Positions 16,381 to 25,724 of a stretch of DNA of 64,000 nt are shown piece by piece. A program made the translations under genes and the position numbers. Each line of letters starts with the position of its first letter. Positions within the stretch are counted from its first letter, which is position 1. Below the pieces are notes generated by a model that saw only the letters and a program-made list of their open reading frames with translations, was not told where the DNA came from and searched no databases. The stretch is from Variovorax paradoxus (GTDB lineage: Bacteria; Pseudomonadota; Gammaproteobacteria; Burkholderiales; Burkholderiaceae_C), in NCBI RefSeq assembly GCF_018614955.1, contig NZ_JAGGNV010000011.1, positions 62,001 to 126,000 of the forward strand. The letters are read 5' to 3'.

Positions 16381-16705
16381 GATGGATACCTTCAGGATCA
16401 ATCGAATCGAGCAAGTTCACCCTGATCACTTCGGCCAGCTTCTGCCGATACCCAGTGCTTGTTTGGCTGTGCCTCCACAGTCGTTCAGAGAGGGTCTTCT
16501 CGCGGGGGACTTCGAGGAACAACATCGAGCCAACAATCACATTGAGCAGGAAGTCGAGTGCAAGCCCGAATACGAGGATTGGATAACCCAGGATCTTCAT
16601 GGCGAGGGTCAGTTTCCCCTCTGCCTGAACTTGCTTCAATCTCATCATGGCTACGTATATGAGCCACATTGCCCAGCAGGCGGGGATGAAGGATAGGAAG
16701 ATCAT
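16373..16705 (-). CDS. phage membrane protein, late operon
   Basis: The 110-aa protein has a hydrophobic N-terminus (IFLSFIPACWAMWLIYVAMM) and a second membrane segment (GYPILVFGLALDFLLNVIVG), then a basic cytoplasmic tail. Similar proteins lie between tail fibre and lysis genes in BcepC6B-like phages. No function is established. CAGGGGTAAGAA precedes the ATG. Confidence 0.65.
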   Translation of the reverse strand: MIFLSFIPACWAMWLIYVAMMRLKQVQAEGKLTLAMKILGYPILVFGLALDFLLNVIVGSMLFLEVPREKTLSERLWRHSQTSTGYRQKLAEVIRVNLLDSIDPEGIHRG

Positions 16706-16708
16706 TTC

Positions 16709-17596
16709 TTACCCCTGAACCACACCGTTCATGTCGAAACCCGCCGCCCAGGTTCCGGTTCCACCGCTTACATACCCCACCGTGCAGATGTAGTTGTAGC
16801 CCTCGGATGGAACGAAGATCTCAGTCCCCGTGGCGCTGCTGTTGGAACTGTTTGCGTATGCCTGGTAGACAGCCGGGGGCATCGATGCAGCGCTATTAGT
16901 GTTGAATCCAAGCGCCGTATAAATGATCGAGTTGGCCGTGTTGTTGCTGACTGAGCTATTGAAGCTAGAGGAGACAATCGAGTCACCCCAGCTGAGAAAC
17001 TCCATCAGGGCCGAGATCGGGACCGGCGTTGTCGATGTCGTCGATTGCAGAGAGCCAGAAACGTTGTAGATCCGCTTTGGCCGCTGGTTGAACCAACTGA
17101 TGACGAACCGTTGAGCGTCCGTATCTGCCCACGCCGGCCCCGTGATGATCCGAGCCTTTCCGACAAGGGTTCGGGTTGCATCACCAGACTTGATCGGCAT
17201 GCCCGTAGTGGTGTCTGCCGCCTTCGCCGTGGTCGAAGCCTCAAGGGTCATCGTTCCCGCGTTCATGTAGGCATAGATGTTGTAGCTCGTGCCTACAGAC
17301 AACGATGTAGGAACCAGCGATACACCGGCAGATGGGATCTTGTAGACAACCCCATTGATGGTCAGGCCGTTGCCGCCGAAGGGAGCTAGAACAAGGTTCG
17401 AGCCTGACTTGGCGAGCTGACATTGCGCAACATTGCCTAAGCCCGTTGCGAAGCCGTTGCCGTCCCGAAGCTGGGCGATGAACGATGCAAGCAGGTTGGT
17501 TTGCTGGTCGATCGTGGATGGAGCGTCTACCGCACCGTCTGCAGCGTTGCTGGCAGCCGTTTGGGACAGACTGGCGAGGGTTCCGTAAAGGGCCAT
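16709..17596 (-). CDS. tail-fibre-like / receptor-binding virion protein
   Basis: The 295-aa protein is Ser/Thr/Gly/Ala-rich and beta-predicted, with an N-terminal helical region (MALYGTLASLSQTAASNAAD) like tail-attachment domains and a C-terminal GYVSGGTGTWAAGFDM related to short fibre tips. The C-terminal motif GTxGTW also occurs in the 106-aa protein at 23,339-23,659. It is the last structural gene before lysis. Receptor binding is inferred. Confidence 0.6.
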   Translation of the reverse strand: MALYGTLASLSQTAASNAADGAVDAPSTIDQQTNLLASFIAQLRDGNGFATGLGNVAQCQLAKSGSNLVLAPFGGNGLTINGVVYKIPSAGVSLVPTSLSVGTSYNIYAYMNAGTMTLEASTTAKAADTTTGMPIKSGDATRTLVGKARIITGPAWADTDAQRFVISWFNQRPKRIYNVSGSLQSTTSTTPVPISALMEFLSWGDSIVSSSFNSSVSNNTANSIIYTALGFNTNSAASMPPAVYQAYANSSNSSATGTEIFVPSEGYNYICTVGYVSGGTGTWAAGFDMNGVVQG

Positions 17597-17670
17597 AAAA
17601 ACTCCGGCGCTTCTCAGCGTTAGGGGTTGCTAAAATTCGGGTCCGCCTCTTTGGGCGGTCTAGGAGCCGA

Positions 17671-17796
17671 ATGAACTTCGACCCGATTTTTCTCGGTTGG
17701 ATTGGCGCGCTATGTGTGCTCGCCTTGATCCGCCATCTATTGCGAAAGAAGCCCACCGCCAACGGCGATGCCTGGCAGAAGCAGCGACGGCGCTAA
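17671..17796 (+). CDS. 41-aa membrane peptide on the opposite strand
   Basis: MNFDPIFLGWIGALCVLAL continues through one membrane helix to a basic tail ending KQRRR. GTCTAGGAGCCGA gives a ribosome site, and a CCGCC/GGCGG hairpin lies at 17,643-17,658. It is transcribed against the late operon and overlaps 60 nt of the ejection-protein gene. It could be a moron or a chance frame. Confidence 0.35.
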   Translation: MNFDPIFLGWIGALCVLALIRHLLRKKPTANGDAWQKQRRR

Positions 17797-19884
17797 TGGG
17801 CGTCTCGGTTGCTCAGCGAGCAGGCCCGGGAGGACGTTTTCCGCCTGACGTTGGGAAATTGACAGGTTGATGCTGCGCAGAGGGTCGATCACTGCGGCCT
17901 TGCCGAACGGGATCTTGCCGGCCACACCGTTGAGCATGTCCATCCCGCGGCCGAGCACCAGCGCACCGGAGTTGCTGTTGTTCACCGCAGATCCGATCGG
18001 TTGAGCCTGCATCAGGCTCGCCACCCGTCCCGTCGCTTGCAGGGCTGAAACCTCATCTGGCGTGAAGAACAGGCGCAGTTTCTCGTCCCCGATCTTCCGG
18101 AGCACCGCATTCAAGGCAGACTGGGAAACCTTCCCCGTCTCATCCGATGCCCCACTTAGCGCCTGCTTTTTAATGTAGGTCGCCAAGGTGTTGCGGATGG
18201 TCGCTATGCCCTCCGGTCCCACTTCACGAGCGACCGAGCGAGCATCGTTCACCGTCCCGTTCAGGACGAAGGATTGAGCGAGCTTTTCCGGGTCTGCGGT
18301 GCGAGCGTCAGCAAGGGCCGTCCGGACTAGAGGGGAACTCTCCTGATAGGCGTACTTCGCTGCTGTGGCTTGCCTAGCACGGTTCACAGCCTCGATCGCA
18401 TCGCCCGCCTGAGCATCCCTGCCACGCATGGCGCTTGCCATTCCTTGCGTCACCGGAGCGGTTCCGAAGTCGATCCCGCCAGGGTTCGTGATCGGACGCA
18501 TGGGCACCGACTCAAGCCCTTCGATCGCAGCTCGCGCGGCAGCAGCCTCGCTCCCGCCCTTCGCCAACTCTGCGGACAGCATAGAACGAAGGTTCTTGTA
18601 GTGCTGAGGCGTGAATGGTTGCTGCCCCGTCTGAAAGGCCGCCATGTAGTCAGTAACTTGCTTCGGCAGGTAGCCAGTCAGCGCCTCGTCTCCGGTGCGC
18701 TGTAGAGCCGCGTTCAGCCCGTCAGGGTAGATCGGGGCCTTGTAGCCAGGGGAGTTCTTGGCAAGATTCCACGCGCCCTGCTCCACCGATCCTAGAGCCG
18801 CGTTCGTGCCTTGGATGCGGTCCTGAATGGCACGGCCGGCGACAATGGGCAACGTCTCGGTGCCTGCGCCGCGTTCGTTCAGGTTGCGGATCAGGGTTGC
18901 ATTGTTCTGGTTCTGCAGCAGGGGAAGACCGTGCAACGCATCGTCCCCAGAGTTCGCCGCCATCTTGGCAAGGTTCATCTCTCGCGTGATCTGAACCGGG
19001 TTTTGCGAGACCATGCCACGGGTCGGCGTAGCACCAACCGCCATGAAGTCAGCCAGACGTGACACCGCAGCGGGATCTAGTTCCTTGCCGGCCTGCAGCG
19101 AAGAGGCAAGCTCTTTGCGCAGGCTGTTCCGAACGTTCATAGGAAGTTGCGAATAGTCGGCGCCAGCCTGGCCGAGCACGGAGGTCAGTTGCAGGTCGAT
19201 CTGCTGCGGCGTCAGTTTGGGCGCGAGCAGGCGTTTGCCAGCATCGACGACCGTTTGCACGCCGCCAGGGGCAAGACCGCCAGCAACACCACCGATCAGC
19301 GCGGCGCCGGCCTGGGCAAGCGGAGTACCGCCAGCCTCCCGAGAAGCGCCACCAGCGAGACCAGCACCAGCGGCAGAGGTGATCTGCGCCATAGGATTGG
19401 CCGCAAGCCCTTCCATGACGGAGCCGACAGCACCCGGCAGCTTCGAGGCTGCGCCAGCCGCACCAGCCATCCCGCCAGCACCCGCAACAAGGCGGGAGGC
19501 GTCACCGATAACGCGCTCATTCGGGGTTTGCGGGCTCGGCAGGCCAATGGAGTCAGCAAGTTGCGTTGCCATGGCGCCGAGTGGCTTGGTCCTTCCCGTC
19601 ATGCCGGTCAATCGATCGGTCAGGTATCGAGCAGGCTCAGTGACGATCTGCGCAGTGTTCGCCAGACCTTCCAGGCCATATCGAGCCGTCAGGCCCAACT
19701 GACGCGGGATGTCGTTCACTGCGCGGCCAGCAGAGAACGCTGCAGAGGGCTCCTTTGTTGCAGGCGCAGACCCTCCAGCGATCTGGCTTTGGAGCATGGA
19801 AAACGCTTGTTCCTGAGTCGCCCCATCCGGTCCTTGAACCTCGTAGGTCTTGCCGTCTGGCGCGGTGAACTCGAAAGTTGGCAT
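17737..19884 (-). CDS. large virion protein, probable DNA-ejection/internal protein
   Basis: This 715-aa protein starts with a beta domain (MPTFEFTAPDGKTYEVQG) seen at the N-terminus of many podoviral internal proteins. An Ala/Gly-rich hydrophobic stretch (about residues 120-205) that could insert in membranes follows, then a long helical body. In podoviruses, proteins of this size and composition are ejected into the host to form the DNA channel. The C-terminus (LLLPGIAVGGGLLSQ) is hydrophobic. No lytic domain is evident. Confidence 0.6.
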   Translation of the reverse strand: MPTFEFTAPDGKTYEVQGPDGATQEQAFSMLQSQIAGGSAPATKEPSAAFSAGRAVNDIPRQLGLTARYGLEGLANTAQIVTEPARYLTDRLTGMTGRTKPLGAMATQLADSIGLPSPQTPNERVIGDASRLVAGAGGMAGAAGAASKLPGAVGSVMEGLAANPMAQITSAAGAGLAGGASREAGGTPLAQAGAALIGGVAGGLAPGGVQTVVDAGKRLLAPKLTPQQIDLQLTSVLGQAGADYSQLPMNVRNSLRKELASSLQAGKELDPAAVSRLADFMAVGATPTRGMVSQNPVQITREMNLAKMAANSGDDALHGLPLLQNQNNATLIRNLNERGAGTETLPIVAGRAIQDRIQGTNAALGSVEQGAWNLAKNSPGYKAPIYPDGLNAALQRTGDEALTGYLPKQVTDYMAAFQTGQQPFTPQHYKNLRSMLSAELAKGGSEAAAARAAIEGLESVPMRPITNPGGIDFGTAPVTQGMASAMRGRDAQAGDAIEAVNRARQATAAKYAYQESSPLVRTALADARTADPEKLAQSFVLNGTVNDARSVAREVGPEGIATIRNTLATYIKKQALSGASDETGKVSQSALNAVLRKIGDEKLRLFFTPDEVSALQATGRVASLMQAQPIGSAVNNSNSGALVLGRGMDMLNGVAGKIPFGKAAVIDPLRSINLSISQRQAENVLPGLLAEQPRRPLAPSLLLPGIAVGGGLLSQ

Positions 19885-21368
19885 TACTTCACCTTCACAG
19901 ACCAGCCAGACGGGAGGCTCGACGGTGCAGCGGCTTCCTGTGGCTTGCTACCGTTGAGTTCGGCGTACTTGTTCTGCAGGGCGATGACTTCCCGCAACGC
20001 TGCCTTCCGGGTCTCTACAGGCAAGGTTCTGTCTCCGACACGGCCGGCCATGGTTTGATAGTTCATCACATCGACGTTGGACTGCGGGCCTTCCATCCGA
20101 GGCACGTTGGAGACCATCCATCCCGCCACAGCCTCAAGAGACTGCGCGACGTTGCCGGCCTTCGTCGGTTGCCCGATAAAGTTCAATGCGGAATCAGCGA
20201 GGGCGCCCGCACCGCTGCCGGTCGGGTTTGTGTCCAAGAGCCGCATGGCCTGCTGCGCGACGCCAGAGATTTGGCCGTACATCTTCCCGGCCTTCTGCTT
20301 GTCCGTGTCTCGCACAACGTCAGCCTTGGCTGTGTCAACTGCGCGCACCTTGGCGGCTTCGTTGTTTGCGGTCTCCGACGCAGACGGACCAGCCGCGAAA
20401 CGCCCGGCTTGAGCAACTTGCGCGCTCGTCAGCCCCGATTGCAGTTGCATGCGGGCGATCTCGCGTTGAATTCCCGCCCGATCAGCATCGTTCAACGCAG
20501 GGTTCTTCAGCTCGTTCTGCATGACGAGGATGGATTCCGCATTCGCCGCGTTCCGATCGCCTCCAGAGTAGCCGGGCGATTGAACATTGCCAGCACGACC
20601 AGCCATGGGGGCAAGAGGTCGATTTCCGACAACCGCGCCTTCTGACGTGAACTCTTCGCGTTGGGTCTCCGGGTTGAAGACCTTGATCGGCTTGTAGTTC
20701 GCCGCCTGACCTTGGTACGCCCCGAACGTCTCAACGGCACCTCGCGGGGCAGAGACGACCGGCAGGCCATCAGGGCCGATCTGCACCATTGAAGACTTGC
20801 CATCCTGCGACATATTCAACTGAGGCAGATAGCCCGCACCGACCTTGTTCTTGTCGTAGGCGTACCCGTTGGAAACCTGCATGTCAGGCGTACCACGCTT
20901 CATGAGCATCTCGGCGATGCCCTTCCCGCCGTTCGTCATGTAGTCGTTCACCAAGGCATCGCGGGGGATTCCGTACTGCGCGGCCCACTGACTGAATCGA
21001 TCGCCGCCCGCCGCCGAAGGTGACGGGGTGCCAGGCAAGCCGCCAACACCAGCCGATGCGCCGGGAGCACCGGGGTTAGATGCAGGCGCACCAACATACC
21101 CGGCATCGCCCATGAAATACGCATCCCGCTTCTGCTGTTGGGCAAGCGTGGCCTGACGGAGCGCGTTCTGGCTCGCGTTCTCGTCAACCTGCGACTGAAG
21201 AAGCTTCAGCTTCAGCGCGTCCTGCTTGTCAGCATTCACGCCCTGCATAGCCATCTGAAGACGCTGACCAGTGCTCAAAGGCGTAGGCGAGTAGCCACCA
21301 GCCGCGAGCAGGCCAATGCCTAGTTTGGCATCGTCGGAACTCAAGAAGTCGAGCAAACCTGTTGCCAT
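19884..21368 (-). CDS. virion-associated protein, probable ejection protein
   Basis: This 494-aa protein begins with a short hydrophobic, Gly-rich segment, then a Gln-rich coiled region (about 40-90), a Pro/Gly/Ala linker (about 95-125) and a helical C-terminal half. The motif MAGRVGDRTLPVETRKAALREV near the C-terminus recurs in podoviral structural proteins. Its start lies 9 nt after the next gene upstream. Internal-core function is inferred from size, order and composition. Confidence 0.58.
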   Translation of the reverse strand: MATGLLDFLSSDDAKLGIGLLAAGGYSPTPLSTGQRLQMAMQGVNADKQDALKLKLLQSQVDENASQNALRQATLAQQQKRDAYFMGDAGYVGAPASNPGAPGASAGVGGLPGTPSPSAAGGDRFSQWAAQYGIPRDALVNDYMTNGGKGIAEMLMKRGTPDMQVSNGYAYDKNKVGAGYLPQLNMSQDGKSSMVQIGPDGLPVVSAPRGAVETFGAYQGQAANYKPIKVFNPETQREEFTSEGAVVGNRPLAPMAGRAGNVQSPGYSGGDRNAANAESILVMQNELKNPALNDADRAGIQREIARMQLQSGLTSAQVAQAGRFAAGPSASETANNEAAKVRAVDTAKADVVRDTDKQKAGKMYGQISGVAQQAMRLLDTNPTGSGAGALADSALNFIGQPTKAGNVAQSLEAVAGWMVSNVPRMEGPQSNVDVMNYQTMAGRVGDRTLPVETRKAALREVIALQNKYAELNGSKPQEAAAPSSLPSGWSVKVK

Positions 21369-21377
21369 GTCTATTCC

Positions 21378-22160
21378 TTAAAACGCACCCGGGCCACCAC
21401 CGCCAGAACCGTCAGCAGCAGCAGACCCGCCTACGCTGTCGCCCGAGTTGCCCATGAGGCCGAGCGGTCCACCGCTGCGGCCGTGCCCGTACTTGTTCCA
21501 CGGATCGGCACCGCCCATCAGGAAGAACTCGTTCATGTCACGATAGGCCGCAGTCCCTGGTTTTGGGTCATCACCGTACTTGAAGGCGCCATAACTCCCC
21601 GTTGCTGGAGCGTGCTGAAGCTGGTCATACCCGCCGCCCAGCAAGAAGGGATTGCGCCCGCCGTTGGCTGGGTCCATCAACTGGCGCTGGATGTCGGTAT
21701 AGCCATCGTGTTGTTGAACGAACTGCTTGTCTTCCTTCTTCGGCTCGGCCATCGGCGTGAGACTCGAATTCACAGCAGGGGCTTGCGTCAGGAGATTGAG
21801 CAAGCCGCCCTTTGAGCCATCCCAGTTGAACGCCTTTGCCCGTGCGTTGGGATTGGAGCGATCGAAGCCGAGTTGCTGGCCTTGCATCTGCCCAAGCAGA
21901 TCAGGAACGAGCCCGCGCATGTACGCGCCTTGATTCGCTTGGTTCTGGAACGCACCTTGCTGCTGTGCGTTGAACGGCTGAGCGGCATACTGGTCCTGTA
22001 GGTTCTGCCCGCGAGTGGCGTTGTTCAGAATCCATGGCTGCAACGGCGCCCACGGTTCTTTCGTCGCCGTCTGGGACTGACCGCCGCCCCCACCCCCACC
22101 GCTGGACATGGAACTGCCAACTACACCGATTGCTGCCCCTGCTACTGCGCCCCAGCTCAT
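21378..22160 (-). CDS. hypothetical virion protein
   Basis: The 260-aa protein has a hydrophobic N-terminus (AVAGAAIGVVGSSM), a poly-Gly tract and a Gln/Gly/Asn-rich body with a Gly-rich end. The composition matches its neighbours in the ejection-protein group. It overlaps the next upstream gene by 4 nt. No family is recognised. Confidence 0.55.
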   Translation of the reverse strand: MSWGAVAGAAIGVVGSSMSSGGGGGGGQSQTATKEPWAPLQPWILNNATRGQNLQDQYAAQPFNAQQQGAFQNQANQGAYMRGLVPDLLGQMQGQQLGFDRSNPNARAKAFNWDGSKGGLLNLLTQAPAVNSSLTPMAEPKKEDKQFVQQHDGYTDIQRQLMDPANGGRNPFLLGGGYDQLQHAPATGSYGAFKYGDDPKPGTAAYRDMNEFFLMGGADPWNKYGHGRSGGPLGLMGNSGDSVGGSAAADGSGGGGPGAF

Positions 22161-22615
22161 GGTTGCACCTCTTTGGTCATATCGACTCCCAGTTTCAATT
22201 GCTCTTCATGGAACAGGCGGTATTCGGCCGGCGTTTGGGCGATGAACTGCTGTTCGATCTTGGCCACGTCGGTCTCCTCGGTCGCATGGATCACGGTCCA
22301 TACGGTGTCTTCCAGTGCCTCGGCAGCGCGTCTCGTGCCAGGAGGCGAGACGTAGGTAAATGGCGCCTTCACAATCGATGTAGTGCCGTCTTCGAGGAAG
22401 ATCCGCAGACACCCAGCGCTCATGATTGAGAGGTTGGCGTACTTGTGAATCTTCCCGGTCAGCACAGTCCCCGCAGGGATATGCATCTCTCGTGCGTACA
22501 GACCCGGCGCGAAGTGGTTCACCACCGGGCAAACGACGGGCTGGAGCTCACGGCGAATGCCCTCTTCCAAAGCGTCGATCTTTCGATCGCGCTCTTCGAG
22601 TTCTACGAGATTCAT
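22157..22615 (-). CDS. phage cupin-like structural protein
   Basis: This 152-aa protein has an N-terminal helix (ELEERDRKIDALEEGIRRELQ) and a beta-barrel-like core, HFAPGLYAREMHIPAGTVLTG, then HKYANLSIMSAG, reminiscent of a cupin. The conserved Glu and His residues could bind a metal. It is embedded among tail genes and coupled at both ends. The virion role is inferred. Confidence 0.55.
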   Translation of the reverse strand: MNLVELEERDRKIDALEEGIRRELQPVVCPVVNHFAPGLYAREMHIPAGTVLTGKIHKYANLSIMSAGCLRIFLEDGTTSIVKAPFTYVSPPGTRRAAEALEDTVWTVIHATEETDVAKIEQQFIAQTPAEYRLFHEEQLKLGVDMTKEVQP

Positions 22616-23337
22616 CAGCCGTAGCTCACATCCGGCGAGTAGCCGTTCTGCTGGAAGGTGTTGCCGTAGCCGTTGGCCTGGGCGTTGTTGTTCAGCGTGC
22701 TACCGCTGTTGTAGTTGTTCCACCAGTTCATTGCCTGCGCGCCCAACTGTGCCCCACCAAGACCACTCACCAGCGGGTTAGAGCCGCCACCGCTCGCCGT
22801 ACCAGTCTGCGTGCCGTAGCCCTGCCCCATGCCGTTTGCCTGATTGGAGAACTGCGACCAGTAGTTAAGAGGCGTGTTCTGGATCGTGGTGCCGTTCTGC
22901 AAGTCCTGCGCGTTGTAGCCGTTCATCGAACCCAGCAGGCCCATACCTGTAGCGAGGTTGTTCATGTTCTGCGAATAGGAGTCGTTGAACAGTTGCCGGT
23001 TAAACCCTTGATCCCACTGGTAGTTGCCGATGTTCTGTGCGCGGTCCTGCATGTAGAGGTTCTGCTGATCTCGGTAATCGGCGCCGCGCATGTTCGTGGA
23101 GACATCGCCGAGAGACTTCTGCAGATTCAACTGCGCGTTCTCGTTCATCTGCTGCACGCCCTGGTTCCCGAACGAACCAGACTTCACCTGGGCGTTGTTG
23201 TACGCAGGTTGGGTCGTGAGGTTGTAGTTCCTGACGAGATCGCCCTGCGCCTGGTTGATCTTGTCCGTCAAATAGGGGTTGTCGCGCCCTAGAAACGGAT
23301 TGGCCTGGCCGAAGAAGGGGTTGGAGTAATCTGCCAT
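22615..23337 (-). CDS. Asn/Gln-rich virion protein
   Basis: The 240-aa protein is very rich in Asn, Gln, Gly and Tyr and contains FFGQANPFLGRDNPYL at its N-terminus and QANGMGQGYGTQTG later. Such low-complexity proteins occur in podoviral tail and ejection clusters. Its stop and the next start share the base at 22,615. I do not recognise the family. Confidence 0.55.
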   Translation of the reverse strand: MADYSNPFFGQANPFLGRDNPYLTDKINQAQGDLVRNYNLTTQPAYNNAQVKSGSFGNQGVQQMNENAQLNLQKSLGDVSTNMRGADYRDQQNLYMQDRAQNIGNYQWDQGFNRQLFNDSYSQNMNNLATGMGLLGSMNGYNAQDLQNGTTIQNTPLNYWSQFSNQANGMGQGYGTQTGTASGGGSNPLVSGLGGAQLGAQAMNWWNNYNSGSTLNNNAQANGYGNTFQQNGYSPDVSYG

Positions 23338-23338
23338 A

Positions 23339-23659
23339 TCAGTTCCCTGTCAAAAATCTGCACTGGACCCATGTCCCCGGGGTTCCGCCAACAGTGCATA
23401 TAAAGCCGTAGACCACGTATTTACTCGCAGCAGCGCCAGCCTCGGCCGGAGCACTGTTGCGCACGAAATCACCCTTCGCCCATGTCCCGGTCGTAGGCGC
23501 AGCGGTCAGCGCGTTGTCGATCACAGACAACCGCCCATCGGCAAGACCGTTCACCTTTGCAGCGATGTTTCGGAACAGGCGCGCGAGCGTGAAATTGAGG
23601 TTCTGCGCATAGACAGACTCGGGCTGCTGCGGGAGTTGCGGGTTTTCTTCGAGCCTCAT
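23339..23659 (-). CDS. small tail-associated protein
   Basis: This 106-aa protein has a helical N-terminal part (ESVYAQNLNFTLARLFRNIAAKVNGL) and a beta C-terminus ending in FICTVGGTPGTWVQC, a motif shared with tail-fibre tips, including the fibre gene at 16,709. It overlaps the next gene upstream by 4 nt. Probably a fibre or fibre adaptor. Confidence 0.55.
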   Translation of the reverse strand: MRLEENPQLPQQPESVYAQNLNFTLARLFRNIAAKVNGLADGRLSVIDNALTAAPTTGTWAKGDFVRNSAPAEAGAAASKYVVYGFICTVGGTPGTWVQCRFLTGN

Positions 23660-25113
23660 CGCATCCCCACTTTCCGAGGGATCGCGTCGAAAGCCGTCTC
23701 TTTGTGGTCACCAGTGAAAGCGAACCTGATTCGGTGGAACCGCCCAGACTGACGAAGATCGAACTTGCCGTCATTGATCGCGTTCGTCGGGCCGTTCTGC
23801 AACGCATCGCCCTCGTTGAACTTGAACTGACCCGTAGCCGTTGCGCTCGTCGGAGCGTTGATGAACCGAATGCGAGCACGCTCGATGACGGTTACCGTGT
23901 CGTCGTCTCCCATATCCCCGGTCGTGAAGCTGGACGAGACTGAAACCCCGTTCATCGAGACGAGAGAGTGCGAGCCGTTGAAATATGCAGGTGTCTGCCC
24001 ACCTGACAGCCAATACTGCGAATCCAACGGAATGTTCGGCAGGGTGTCGATAGTCGATGCGTAGGCATCCAAGCCATCGATGGTCACGCCAGGCGCGATG
24101 TAGTTCAGCGGAGCCTCAATCGTCACGTCGTTGCGGCCCCAATGCTTGGTTCCTACGTGGAAGATCAGGCAGGCATCACACGTTCCCGTCGATGTGAGAG
24201 AGGGATAGTTCACCCGCACGAGGTTGTTCTGCTTGTCGAAAACAGCCTTCGTCCGATACCTGTAGGTCGGGCTGGAGTTGTTAAGGAACCATTGACGGTT
24301 AACCCCAGTCCCCAAAGGAATGGGGCGAGTGCCATCGAACAGCCAGAAGTTGTCGTTTCCGACGATGAAGTGCGCGCCGCCGATGTCGCAAACAGCCTCT
24401 TGACCTACTGCTCCGGCTTCACCGCCTGGAATCAGGTTCCACTGCCATACAACGGGAGATCCGACGTAGATTCCGACGAAGATAGCTCTTTGCTTGTAGG
24501 CGACGACGTAGTCACCGAGGGTGAGCGCAGCTTGTATGGCACCTTCAATAGCGACAAGACGACCCGTGTTCGCTCCTGTAGAGACAGACGGCGTCCAGCT
24601 CGTTTGATCTGACTGCGCACAACACCACCAGCGATCCGGAGATTGACCGAACGTTCCATCATTTGTGTTGAAGGCCAGGACGAAGTTGTTGGAAGCAGAA
24701 ACGACAACCTTTGCCTTGGGAGCGCTGGCAATCGCGGCGAAAGCACCAGCAGACGTGCTCTGCATGGCATCAGCAAGGTTCGTCGCGATAGTGGTATCGC
24801 CGAACTGGCAGAAGGACCAGCGCGATTCGCTCGAACCGGTGTAGCTCCCACCGCCTGCACTGCGATCCGTCCAGCTCGTGCCGTTCAGTTCGTAGAGCTT
24901 GGTCTGCGTGCCTGCGAAGATTCTTCGGGAACCGTCGAGTTTGGTCGCAACTACAGCACCCCTGGACTCAGCAGCAAGAGCATTCGCACCGACAGAGACC
25001 GGAGAAGGCGCACCCTTGAACCCGGATTCGTAGGGAACGAGGTTTTCGCAGTCCGTGAGCACTCCCGGTACGGTCGGGTCGCTGTCGGGCGAGAAGCCGA
25101 CGATAGGCGTCAT
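23656..25113 (-). CDS. tail hub / DNA-stabilisation protein, P22 gp10-like
   Basis: The 485-aa protein is rich in beta strands, with repeated WSFCQFGDT / VVAYKQRAIFVG / FIVGNDNFWLFDG blocks that look like beta-propeller blades, and a start FSPDSDPTVPGVLTDCENLVPYESGF typical of podoviral stabilisation proteins. These plug the portal-tail channel after packaging. It follows the adaptor gene by overlap, as in P22 gp4-gp10 order. Confidence 0.65.
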   Translation of the reverse strand: MTPIVGFSPDSDPTVPGVLTDCENLVPYESGFKGAPSPVSVGANALAAESRGAVVATKLDGSRRIFAGTQTKLYELNGTSWTDRSAGGGSYTGSSESRWSFCQFGDTTIATNLADAMQSTSAGAFAAIASAPKAKVVVSASNNFVLAFNTNDGTFGQSPDRWWCCAQSDQTSWTPSVSTGANTGRLVAIEGAIQAALTLGDYVVAYKQRAIFVGIYVGSPVVWQWNLIPGGEAGAVGQEAVCDIGGAHFIVGNDNFWLFDGTRPIPLGTGVNRQWFLNNSSPTYRYRTKAVFDKQNNLVRVNYPSLTSTGTCDACLIFHVGTKHWGRNDVTIEAPLNYIAPGVTIDGLDAYASTIDTLPNIPLDSQYWLSGGQTPAYFNGSHSLVSMNGVSVSSSFTTGDMGDDDTVTVIERARIRFINAPTSATATGQFKFNEGDALQNGPTNAINDGKFDLRQSGRFHRIRFAFTGDHKETAFDAIPRKVGMR

Positions 25114-25721
25114 ACCGCCTTCACCCTCAAGGCAGAGCCGCTATGGGTTGCCATGTCGTCGTGCTTCTGGAGGTCAGCAACTTCGGACCGGTACAGCGCA
25201 TCCCACTCCGCAGCACCTTGCTTATTCATCGTGAACAGCGAACCCTCGCGCATGCAGGCGTAGAGGTAGATGGTCGGGTGATTGGTGAAGAGCCAGTTCG
25301 TGCCAGTCGAGAGCGCTGCAAAGCGGGCGTAATAGTCCACGTTCACCGTATACGTGTCGTCAGGCGTCGGGCCGAACAGGGCATAGTCGCCCTCGATTGC
25401 GTAGACGAACGGGTGACCCGAGAAGCCATCCTCGGGATACTTCGTATCGAGGTGCTCAGTCGTGACCGCCTGGCAGACCGTAGAAGGCGTGCCGTCGATG
25501 TTGACGCTGGTGAACTCCAGCCAACCAGTCGGAAGGGCTACAGCTCGGGTCGTGGTCGATGTGGTCATCGTTCCCGAGACAAGTTGCTTTCGTAGACGGA
25601 GGTCGCGAGCGATCCGACTTTCAGCGATGGTCACGAAATCAGGGATTACCGCCGTCAAGTCCGTGCGGTTCATCCACGATGCAACCGAGGCCAGCAGGTC
25701 GGAGTACGAAGCGAGCGCCAC
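25110..25721 (-). CDS. phage head-tail adaptor protein (gp4-like)
   Basis: This 203-aa protein matches the phage adaptor pattern: helical start SYSDLLASVASWMNRTDL, then PDFVTIAESRIARDLRLR, a beta core containing LPTGWLEFTSVNIDG, and YLYACMREGSLF. Such proteins bind below the portal as a dodecamer. Gene order capsid, small proteins, adaptor, hub supports it. Confidence 0.75.
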   Translation of the reverse strand: MALASYSDLLASVASWMNRTDLTAVIPDFVTIAESRIARDLRLRKQLVSGTMTTSTTTRAVALPTGWLEFTSVNIDGTPSTVCQAVTTEHLDTKYPEDGFSGHPFVYAIEGDYALFGPTPDDTYTVNVDYYARFAALSTGTNWLFTNHPTIYLYACMREGSLFTMNKQGAAEWDALYRSEVADLQKHDDMATHSGSALRVKAV

Positions 25722-25724
25722 GGC

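Noticed and set aside
16709..17596. Diversity-generating retroelement acting on the fibre gene
   Set aside because: No reverse transcriptase and no template/variable repeat pair is present in the window.
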